Positions 22,141 through 34,100 of a DNA stretch of 64,000 nt are shown here, piece after piece. The notes below the pieces were generated by a model, which worked only from the letters and a program-made list of their open reading frames with translations, did no database searches and had not been told where the DNA came from. The stretch is from the NCBI GenBank assembly GCA_047495785.1, contig JBLDXI010000003.1, positions 248,001 through 312,000 on the forward strand, given 5' to 3'. The stretch's first letter is position 1, and each line of letters starts with the position of its first letter. Source of the stretch: Lepidodermella squamata (Eukaryota; Gastrotricha). The position numbers and the translations under genes are program-made.

Positions 22141-25100
22141 ATGGCCTGGATGCTTCTTTCTGTTATGTTGGTCGTACCCATAGTCCCGGCTGCAACTGTG
22201 AACAATACTCAGAGCTGGAACTGCACGATACAATGCCTGAATGGAGGCAACTGCTCCGACTCGAATATCTGTACTTGCCCGGAAGGATGGACTGGTTACG
22301 ACTGTAGCACTCGTGCGTTTTACCGAAATCAAACTCATTTTCTCAGCAATCGATTATGCATATACATGTTCAAAACCACTGAGCTTAAGCTCTCTCTTTT
22401 TTTAATATCCCTTCTGGAGTTTTTTATATAGTTTTATATTGCTTTCTTTTAGCATTTTGCTACACTTGTCAAAACGGCGGTGTCTGCGTTGCGCCCAACA
22501 TCTGCAACTGCACCGTTGGCTGGGACACCGGTACGGGTTGCGATCCGTGCCCGAGTGGGTGGACGGGATATAACTGCACCACCTGTAAGTCTCGAAGCTG
22601 ATTTTCCTGAAATACTTTTGTGGCGCGATAGAAATAGTTTATTTGTGACTTGTTGCCCTGCGAGCTGTACTCTCACCGGGCCTACCTCAAGGGATCGGCA
22701 GCGAAGCCCAATTCCGGGCCCCCTTAGGCGGCCCCCAACAATGATGCGCACTCAGAGGGTAAAAATGGACTTGAGCTCAAACGCCTAGTCGAAGTTATTG
22801 TAAATTAAATTTTTGAAAGGCCTGATGTCGAAAGGCTAGTTTTGACTTTCCAAATTCCCGATTCCGCGAAGGTCAGACGATTCCCTATCGATTGGATATG
22901 TTGCTATCGCGCCGATTTTTTCCGTAGTCTGACCGTAGTAATTTCAGTAGTTTTTCCGTAGTTTTTCCGTAGCGCTAATTTCTACTGTAGAAGCAGCAAA
23001 TACGGTTAAAAATATCAAAAAATACATAAAAAATGCAGTGAGGGGGCGCAGTGAATCGAACCACCAATACTGACTTGTATATTAAATCAACCATGCCCCC
23101 CAATCAATTATGCCACACACTACTTTACAGAGTAGAATGCGTTTAACGGGCTGATCTCCTTGAGGATATATGAAATACATACCTATTAGAATCAAGGTAA
23201 GCATCGGAAAATGGGAGGATGTAAGGTGAAAAGATTAGAGCGCGCCACTGTTATGACACTGTTTAACGGTTGTGACGCGTCAAAAACGCCAATTTGGCTC
23301 AACGGCTCAAAAAGTACTGTATTTTCAGGGGTGTTTTGCGGCCAATTTTCAATGCCAGGGAATCTTTCCTTCGGGTTCTAACCATGACAATCGCATAGAG
23401 CGCCCTCAGTTCCATGATCCCCAGAGATTTCAAGCCCCCGGGCGCCACTGTTTAGCAGTTGTGACGCGTCAAAAACGCCAAATTTTCGCAAGTGATCGCA
23501 TTTTGGGGTGACTTTGCGGCCAATTTTCAATGCCAGGGAATCTTTCCTTCGGGTTCTAACCATGACAGTCGAATAGAGCGCCATCAGTTCCATGATCCCC
23601 AGAGATTTCAAGCCCCCGGGCGCCACTGTTTAGCGGTTGTGACGCGTCAAAATCGCCAAAACCGCGCTCCCCGACTTTATCCGGGAAATTTTACCTCAAA
23701 CTGCCCCCGCCACTTCAGTGTAGTTTTCGACGTTCATTCCCGACGAGACAATGACGTCTTCAATTGAAAATAGTTTGATAAATTCATTTTCAAAGTATCT
23801 GGCACATATTTTGTTTAAGTTTTCTTACCGTAGTACTTGCCGTAGTTTTTCCGTAGTTTTACCGTAGTGCTACGGAAAAACTACGGTAGAAATCGTATAT
23901 AGTGAAAAAATTAAGGGAAAAATTTCTACGCACCTCTCAGGTTTCGAGAAGCGAATGCGCGCTCACCCGGCGCCCAAAATCTAAGTTGCGCATAGGGTAA
24001 ACATTTTTTCATTCATTTTTTTCCCGCGATGACACCGAATTCAATCGATAGAGAATTGTCTGAATTGTTATTTGCTTGAATAAAAACCGAAGTGATGTTT
24101 GAAAGTATTTCTTTAACATCTTCGCGCGCAGTATCAAGTGGGTTAAAAATCATGACTTGACCAGCGCGTATTAGTCGCATTAAGGTTAAATTTGCGAAGA
24201 ATTCTTTCGCGCCACAACCGATTTCGATTCATAAAAACGTTGCATATGACGTTGCATATTTTCCGAATATAGATACGTGTGATGGAGGTTGCTGGAATGG
24301 AGGTACATGCAAAGGTCCTAATATTTGCGTATGCAAGAGCGGATGGACGGGTGAATCTTGTTTTTTTGGTAGGTTCTCTTTTAGTTTTTACTGCAGGGCC
24401 GTCGCTCCGGTTTTCAGAGACGCTTCTGATGGCTTCGTCCAGGACAGTTACCAGCTGCCCCTTTATTTTCATACTTTGTATCTGAATTCAATTAGGGTTG
24501 AAGATACTTTGATTCCCTTACTTCCTTACAATGCTGGAAAAATTGTATAATCTATGCCATTCGATCCTTCTTGTTTGTCACTTGTAATCAGTGCTTCTCA
24601 ACCTTTCCCCGTATTGGGCAATTTTCTAACTCATTTTCCATGCCTGCGGGCCGCATGACTTGGGCCCTCGCCGGCGGGCCGCATTTTTATAATGTAAGCA
24701 AACAACAAATATTATTGCTGTTTAGTTGCCATGAAATTTGAAACACAAAAAATTCAACAAAAATTGGGCATTCATGGGTAGGTGTTGAGTATGTACTAGG
24801 AATTATCAAATAAGTATCATGAGAAAGTTTGATGAGCTAGCAATGCCGTTTCATCTCATCGCAAATACAGGGAGTCCGTAAAGTCATAGAGGCAATATAA
24901 ATATATAGCATAGTACATTATATAGCAAGGGAAAAATCGATAATCTAGCATTTTTTCTGGATCGTATAATAATAATAATGTACGAACCAGGCGAACACCA
25001 TGAAAAACCAGGTTGCTTTTACCGAATTCTCACCGGAAAACAGCGATATCATTCTAGTCATGACAGTAGATTCCTTCTTTTTTGTAGCCAAAGTGATTTT

Positions 25101-28100
25101 GTTAATAAGCTTAACATTTTCACCGAAGGAAATTTTAAAAGTTGATTAAAGAAGACATCTAATGTCGGATGGAATGAGTTTTTGTCCCAAATACCACTTG
25201 GTTCCAAGCGTTCCACTTTGAATTAATTAATTGTACACGGTCAACTCATTTGTTGCATCTCATCTTCGTGGATGGCCAAGTTTAAACGCTTTTTACCGTG
25301 GACACATCTGATGATCACAGAAATACTTTCAAACCTAATGGAAATAGCTGGTGAAGTCATGAAAATTGGTTTCGTCCGTTACTTTCACCGTGTATTTTCA
25401 GATTTCCTTCGGTGAAAGTATAAGAATTACTACAAAGAACATTAATCTCCTAACATAATAATTAAATGCACGGTGAAACGGGTTGAAAATTCTCAGAAAG
25501 ATTACTCGCGGAGTAATCTGACCGAGTACCGTAGGATTTCAAAATCCCGCCGGTGGGTTTTCATTTATTAAGCGTATTCGACCTTGAAACCACCAATTTG
25601 TATGAATTGTTCGTTCGCTCCGTCGTGTTAGACTCGTCCAATTACTCTTGCAGCAGGAATAATCGTATGCGATACGCGTGACGAGCTTTGGAATTTATCT
25701 TCCAAAGCGGATTTACTGAGGTAAAAAGGTTGCTTCCTTCAACCTGAGAGCGAAGTAGGACAGCAGAAGTGGCTAAGATAATGTTGAAAATCATTGGTCT
25801 TCGACTTTGCGAACCGATTGAACTGGTATGAATGACTCCTACCATCCCTGGTGGTACCTCGCTCTCTGCTAAAACTGCTGAAGTCCTATTTCCGCCCTAT
25901 TCCTATTCCCCACGGGTCACAACTTGGATTCACGTAAAAATGTTGTTCTTTTTATTTTCTCATTAGCCAATAATTAGAAAAAATCGCTCAAGCATTTCAC
26001 ATTAGACTCCAGAAAGCGTGAGTTTAGCTACACCTGTGACCGAAGCGAGCAGCGAGCTTTAGCTAACGGTATTTTACCGTAATTTTGGATGAAAATATCC
26101 TAAAATATGCTGATTCTCGCGCCATGACCCTGAATCCCTCCCCGCGGGGCACCCAACCTGCCGGAGATGCGTCCTAACTCTCACTGTCCTTGCGTCCTTG
26201 AACTTGATACTTTCAGCGATAGAGATCAAACTGGTTAGGGAGTCAGAGCAAGCTGCAAGTTTTCGAATCATGACTGTATTCATCTTCGGTTCCTGCGGAA
26301 CCTCGATTCATACAGTCATTCGTACAAGAAAAGTGTTTCTGTATTCTGAGCCATCCAAGATTGCTTTTCTCCTCTGTATCTGCTAAAAACTCGGAGAAAC
26401 GTAGCTAGAAAGTGCGGGAAAAAGTGATCTTGTATCTTGTATAGGAAAATGCGATAATAAAAAGTCCATCTTAATAAAAGTGTTTCTGTATTGTACAGGA
26501 ATACAGAAACACTATTTCTGTATCGTTTTTTAGCCTCAATCATAGGAGAAAACGTCTTTTTGGTCCCTTCATTTTCTGCTTCTGTTGTATTCAGAGCAGT
26601 ACGTTCCTCTGTGACAGTGGATTCTCTGATCGGCCATGCAGTGCTCAGTGCCTCTGTCTTTCTCACAGTCATATTATTATTATTATATCACGATCGATGA
26701 AAAAAAACAAGATTATCGATTTTTCCCTTGCTATGTAATGTACTATGCTACATATTTATATTGCCTCGACTTTACGGACTCCCTGTAGAAACTAGAAAAT
26801 CATAACTGGAATTTATTTACGCAACATGTTTGCAAGGCATTTAAGGCATTTTAAAAATTCATTAGCGTGAATGAACGAATAAGGGAATGATTGGCTTTAT
26901 TAATGGTATAAGCTGCGTTAACCTCAGTGGGGTAGCCATGATTTTGTTTGGGGGTGATAATTTTTCACCCTCGGCCTCGAAAAACTCGCGAGCGCGAGCT
27001 TTAGCTGACGCTTTTTTGGGCATTTTTACCCGAAAATGGGCTAAAAATGCATTAAAATATGGATGATCCATAGGAACCCTGTAAGTTGGACTTTCGGGCA
27101 TCGCTTGAACCTTAAAGCTATTCGAAAATGATTGATAACAAGCTTGCGGGCCGCAACCAAAACAAGTTACCTAGTTGTGTACAGTGCTGCACAAAATCGG
27201 GCTGCGAAAAGTGAAGGTTGAGAAGCACCGCCTGTAATTATTGCTTCATTTGCTTACTCAGTGAACGCGCAAACTCGGTTTTTTTCGGGCCGCTTGCGGA
27301 AATATTTTATACCACATAAAAATAGATCACTCGTTCTGTATGCGCTTAGGATCACTTAGAACTTCGGAAGTAACGTTGAAGGAATCGCTTCTTTTGAAAG
27401 TTGTGGGGAAGCAGTCGGCTTAGGTAGTAGAATAAGTTTGTTTTTAAAGTCAGGGGAATTAACCTCCTTTTGAAGGCCAATTTTAATTAGCCGCCTCTGC
27501 TAAACGCAATCGGACTCTTTGCTTGATGAAAGAAGCCTATGTTTGTGCGGTCGAAGAAAGGTTTATTTATTTATTTATTTATAAGCTTTAACGCCCAGAA
27601 GAGGGCAGCTTGACAAGAGGTAGTTTGAAAGTGAAACATGTAATTGCAGGACAGTTTACAGATGAATAGGACATTGGCAAATGATAACAAAAATTGCTTT
27701 TTACGAGTGCAGATAGTGTAGTAGTGATGTAACAACAATTTTTAGGCAACAACAATTCTTGACAAGCTGGATAGCTTTATAAAAATATAAGATACATACA
27801 AGACAAAATCAAGGCTAATTTATATTCAATTTCAATTTGCCGGCATTATTGGAATAACAATACTGATAAACAGCTTCACGACATTCCTGCGCTGATTCTG
27901 CTTGATGTGCTGCCGTCGGAAGCTGGTTCCACCAATCAGGCCCGCGGCAGCCTAAACTGAGTGCACCGCGCTCTTTGCGCTCTGTTGGCTTGATCATTGG
28001 CTCAAAGTGACGAAAGCCGTACGCGCTGGCTTCGTTCAATTGGAATAGTGTTTGCAACATTGATGGCGCTTGTTGATGTAGACAGTTCCAGATGAATGTA

Positions 28101-31100
28101 GCAAGGTGGATCGCGTGTTTTTGATTCACATCGACCCAACCTAGACGGCGTCTTAATGGTTCGGGATCAGCCAAGGGATGTGCACCGCAAATGACACGAA
28201 TGGTCCGATCTTGAGTTGATTGCAATTTGGCTAGCGAACTCGGCGCTGCCTGACCCAGCGTGATGTCACCGTAATTCAAATGACTAAACACAAGCCCGTT
28301 GGCCATCATAATCGCCGTCTTTCTATCGACAAACTTGACGGCCAAGCGAAGGGCGTAGAGCCCTCTTCTCGCCTTGCTCTTGGCACTCCTTATTTGTTTC
28401 TTGAAGGTGAGTTTGTCGTCGATGATAAATCCGAGAGTTATCATTTCATTTGACGGTTGGACAACCGCATCGCCGATAGTGATAGCGAAGTTTGGAGCCG
28501 AAGGAACGGCGCACTTGAGTATCATTGTATCTTGAGTAGGTCTGATTGTATCTGCGACCAAAGCCAAGGCTTTTCGGCCGCCAAAAATGCCGGCGAAGGA
28601 TAAAGTTTGCGGAGCACTGCCCGGACAAAAAAGTTTGAGTAAATTAACATTGTAAATTCCTGTATTCTTGTGTAAATTGCAGTTTATTTTGGTATTTTCA
28701 TGTAAGCAGATCAGGAACCAGCTCAGCGATCCGGAATTCAGCGTTGTAAAACAGGGTGTTTCGATTTTCGGCCGAGAAACTTCATGGAAATTCGGGTAAT
28801 CCCTGAAATTCGGTCATGTAAACTCATGGATTTTCGTCCTTAAGTTATTTCTTCGATGTATTTCAATGGAAGCTGAACGAGTTTTCGACTGGAATATCCT
28901 CACATGATTTTACATCCGGAAAAAGACGTTGTATTCTCATGTAGGAAGATCGATTGAATAAAAAATGGGTGTTGCTATTGGCACATAATTATGTGCCTCT
29001 TATTGGCTATTGGCACATACATTATGTGCCTCTTAATGGCTATTGGCACATAACGCTAATTTCAATTTTCGATGTTTTAGAAAGTCACGCATCGAAATGT
29101 TCAACGAGTATTGATATTAGGGTTTTCGTCAACGGGGAATCGAATGGCGATATCGAAATTGCAGTCATGGGCCCGCAAATCGGGGTATCCGTCATCTAAT
29201 GGGTAGCCCAAGTAGAGTATCTGAAGTCTATCGCACAGTTACGTGAAATCCGACGATTCCAGTGAATTCGCCGCCCTTAGATTGCTAATGCAACGTTGAA
29301 ATGCTGTTATCTGGGAATTAAACTCCCGAAAAAAGCAGTTGAATGAAAAATGTTATGTGCCAATAGCCATTAAGGGGCACATAATGTATGTGCCAATAGC
29401 CAATAAGAGGCACATAATTATGTGCCAATAGCCACACCGATAAAAAATAAATAAATTTTGAAAATGCAGCCGATAATACCCTCATTTTACTGCTCGAATT
29501 TTCAAGTCTGAGCCGCAATTGACTTTACATGAAATTACACGATCGGAAATTTCACGGAATTTCAAGGGAACTTCGGTTCATTGTATTTCTGGAGAAATCA
29601 GAGTGGTTACACGAAAATACACGGAGTAAAAAAATGAGAAATACTGGCAATTTTTAGCTCAAAAATCACCGTGTAAATTCACGTAGACTGGTTGTGTAAA
29701 TAACGATTCGATAAGTAGCAAATTTTTGACAAATTGCAGGTAAGCTTCGGAGGAAAACAGAATTTAGGTGAGTTTCAATTACGCCAAAATGTTAAAAATT
29801 CGGGCGTGTGGAATTTTGTTGAGTGTTAAGGCGGCTCAAAATCGTAGTCAATTATTGGGACGATTTTCGAAAAATGACATAGACGAGTGCGCCGATTTTT
29901 ATATGATTTTTATATTTCAGGTGAAATCCCCGTAAATTCAGTAAATTTGGTTACAAATTCAGCTGGTTTTCAAACCTGACTGAAAAACCTGAATTTTCTC
30001 TGATTTTGCTGTTCCGCGTTTAAAATTTTTTCAAAATCCGATCATAGTTCGGCAATATTACTCTGAAATGTTGTGTTTTCAATCTCGCGCCCCCGAGCTA
30101 CTCTGCCTTATTCAAGTTTTTCAGCGACTAATAATTGCAATAAAACCTACCAAAAAAAATCACCCATTTGGATAGAAAAAACACGTTAAATGTGAGGAAA
30201 TTTGGATGAGAGAATAAACAAGCTATCGCTAAAATTTGATAATTAGTTGTTTAATTACCGTATTTTACGAATTATTACGCAGGACCCAATTATAGGGCAG
30301 AACCGGAATAAAGGGCAGAGGGTAATGGTCATTTGAAACAATAAAGGGCAGAACCGTATTAATAGGCAGGGCCTTGTATGAAGTGACTTCAATGAGCGCC
30401 TGCTGACTTTGGATAGGTTGCGATTTTTCGTAATTTTTCGGTAAGTGCACTAATGGTCCTTTATCCATCTTAATCCACTTGAACAAATACTTCACGCGTG
30501 TATAGTCACAGGTGGACGGCAGTAGCTATAGTGGTTATTCGGCGGTTGTAACTGTTCACCTAGGTACTCTTCAGGTGACTGATTAAGTTCGAAAAATTAG
30601 AGTGCAGAGCCGAAATACAGGGCAGAACCTGAATACAGGGCAGGACTTGAACCTCGTTTGAAAAAATGCAGGGCAGGGTCTTATAATTCGTAAAATACGG
30701 TATTTCAATTCTGGGTCAATTCGTCCGCGGTTAAGTCGTCCAAAATGGCCCCAAATTTACTAACAAATGTTTATTTCGAATTGGAAAAATAAAACAATGA
30801 AAATTTTGAATAAATTTAGAATACATTTTTCTCGAAAATGTCTAAATTTGCAGGTAAAAGTGCCAAATTCAAAATAATTTTTATAACGTCCTGGCAGGCA
30901 AAATCGCTATCATAATTGTCATCAAACATTTTATTTATCTGTTAAAAATTGAAATGAAACATTTTTCGATGAGCAATTTCACACAATTCGAATGCGCTTA
31001 AACCTTGAGGTAGAATTTAAATTTAAATTTTTATTATAATTTACATTAAATTTCGCGAATTACATAAAATTTAAGGGCTAGCTATTCATCGATTGCGGAC

Positions 31101-34100
31101 AGAAATGAGCAAGCCCCTACAAAATGTACATGCTGTCTTAAAAAAATCCTTCTAAATTCGTAGTGAGAGAAATAGGACCGAAGAAAAATGTAAAAAAATT
31201 GAAAATAAAAACAATTTTAAATAACGCGCTGACCATTGTTACGTGACATCTGGCACGTGCGCCTTAGGACAAACTAAGTGGAGTGAGAGCCACACAGTTA
31301 ATCGCGATTTTTTTCGTCGTTTCAAATCAGGTCAATTTGTTATTTCATGCAGCTCGCTTTTTGATTGAACAAACAGGCCGGCCGACCTCGTTTCGATTGC
31401 GTGGTGCGAAGTCAAAGGTGAGCAGGTAAAGCAATTTATTCTCGAGATTTATTTACTGTCCGCTTTGGTCGTTCTTTAGCTATATTGGCCGCGCCAGATC
31501 AAGCCCGGGACTTTCAGCAATTCGATAATATCAATTTCACGAGAACTATTCCGCGGCTATTCAAGCCGCCAGTCGATGCCATCTTAACCATTCTACCTGA
31601 GTAAGTAATAATTTTGCCAGGTAAATGACTAAAACTAAATGCAACGTAGATAACATCTTCTACGATATAGAATTAAACAGGCCATCCCTGTCATTAGCAG
31701 TTTTTTTCTCGAAACCTTGGGTTTTATTTTGAAAATTTGTCATCGTCATCGTAACTACTTGGACCGTGGATTAAAAATTATTTTCAGGATTTTAATTTAT
31801 AAATTTCAATGTAATTTTCAATTTATTAATTTCAATTTAATTTTAAATTTCGAAGCTATTTTAGCTAGAAAATGTTATCTCCGCTAAATTATGTTTATCG
31901 ATAAAATTAAGAGGGCTGTGATCGAAAGAGTAATAAATTTGTTATAAATTTATTTTTTGCTTATAACGCTAATATAAATCGCTCGCGCTAAGTTTTATGT
32001 GCAGCAAAAAAATACTGTGATTTTTTGCTGCTGTTTGAGTTCTAATATTCTCTTACGTTATTCACGTCATTTGGGTCATTTCCTTCATTCATAAATTTTG
32101 ACATTGCGCGCAGAGGTGAAACACTGCCCTCGCGGTCTGCATAGCCAATGGCCTCAAGACGACGTTCCAATTCTTTTGTTGAATCTGGAAAGCTAGTTTT
32201 TACCATTTTTCTCAAGAAAATAATCGTGATACAAAAACTACCAAAAGCTAACTCGATTTTCAATCCGCCAATAGCCGCATTTTTCGTGTCACAAACTACA
32301 TGTATGCTGATGCCTTTCTTTTGTGATTTTAATCACAAACGAGTTTTCCCCAGCTTGAAAAATTTACCCTCTCACGCCTTATTTGGCATAATATTGAAGT
32401 GCCTCGTAAAAAGCTGCCATTTCGAATGATGCAATAGCTAGATTTCAAGTCATCGAATGATTGTGGAATTTGCCAAAGGAGAAAAATATTTCTCAGGGGT
32501 AATGCCAGCTACTATAGCTTCTTAATCTGCTAAGAAAGCTGTTAGATACCAGTTAAAAGGTAACAGGTGTGCGATGAAATTGAATGATAACACTCAATCT
32601 ATCATATATTTTGAAACTCGTGATTCGATTTACCGGTTTATCGAAAACGATCTGCTGAAACTAGTGATAATGACTGTAGTAAAGAATGCAATTGAAGCAG
32701 CAGAATAGGCAGAATAGGCAATAATATAGCACCAACAATAAAAAGTTTACGATAGATTTTTTTTCTGTGTCACACTATAACGTCATTATAATGTTGTTAT
32801 AAATCTTATTTATGTACGATCACAGCCCTCTAATTTAAATAAAAAAATTAGAGATGAATGACTATGCACACAAATGCTGCAAAACATGCAGAAATTAAAA
32901 AAAAATAGCCCAAAATTTAAAGCACTTCCCAAAATTCTTAAAAATTATTTCCAAATTTAAAAAAAATGTTATAATTTGGATTTAAAAATAAAAAATGTGT
33001 GTTTGCATGTAACAAGATCCTTTCTGATTTTTCAGACTATTACTGATTTTTCCCAGCAAAATTTGCCATTTCTTCAACCATAATTCGTTTTCAAGTTTTT
33101 CTATTTAAAAAATGGAAACCTCTCAAAATTCCTTCTGCGTAATAATTGAATATTAGATGAAAATATCATTCTATAGCGGTATTTTTCATATTTTTTCCAA
33201 TAAAAAATCAATTTATTCGAGGAGGGCAAAAATCTGAAAAACTTGTTTCATTTTTGCATAATTTTCATTTAATTTTGACTTTAAATTCCTTCAGTTTGTA
33301 AGCAATGGCCTCAATTTCCGCGATCTTCTCGAATATCCTGAAACGTGGTCAGTTGAATCCACCATAAATTTATTTTATTCAAGTTTTTACTTTGTCCGCA
33401 TTTTATGTCACGTCGTTGATCAAACCCGAAAACAATCAGCAATATGAAAGTAAGAAGACTCCGACAATTTTAGAGAAAATTAAAACACTTTGAGACAGCG
33501 TTTTACCCAAAATTAACAACAATTTAAAAATAATTGCATTTAAATTTTGTTGCTTGAGGCTTGAGGAATCATTTTGGCGGATTTTGTCATTCCATTCAGT
33601 TGAACTTTCAATTTTCAGAGATTTCGCACAAGATCGGCGAAGTAAATGTCCTGATGCTGCTGCTGATTTTGAAATTCAGGTGATCAAACGTCGATGTCAT
33701 ATTGCTACTACGACTACATTTTCGGTTACTTTCAGCTGAATCCTGTTGCAACCATGAGCAGAAGCTGTTCATTTTAGGCTGAATTCCTGGCTGTTCTGGA
33801 AACGCCTCATGGTTCGCATGTTAGGGCAAAAGATGCGCCAAAGAGATGACAATAAAATAACGATTTTTCTCCATTTTTGTGCTTTTCGCGAAATCTCTGA
33901 AATTTGATATTTTCATGAAAAATGCCGTTGATGTGAAAATCGTCATTTCTGTGGAAATTGGTATTTTCATGATCTTTTCATGCTGCCATTTTTGCGCTTA
34001 TCGCACCAGTTTTCACGATTTTTCTCCCATTTTATCGAATTATGTGTGAAAAATGTGTTTTCCTACATTTTGCTGTGCCTGTGGTTACACGGAATTACAC

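Noticed and set aside
23041-23103. Functional tRNA on the minus strand
   Set aside because: Acceptor-like and T-loop-like parts exist but the spacing is too short and the T stem is irregular; kept only as a tRNA-like block.
26316-26700. Overlapping frames in the CAGGGAG element
   Set aside because: They come from short hairpin repeats (GTGTTTCTGTATT) and show no transposase motifs.
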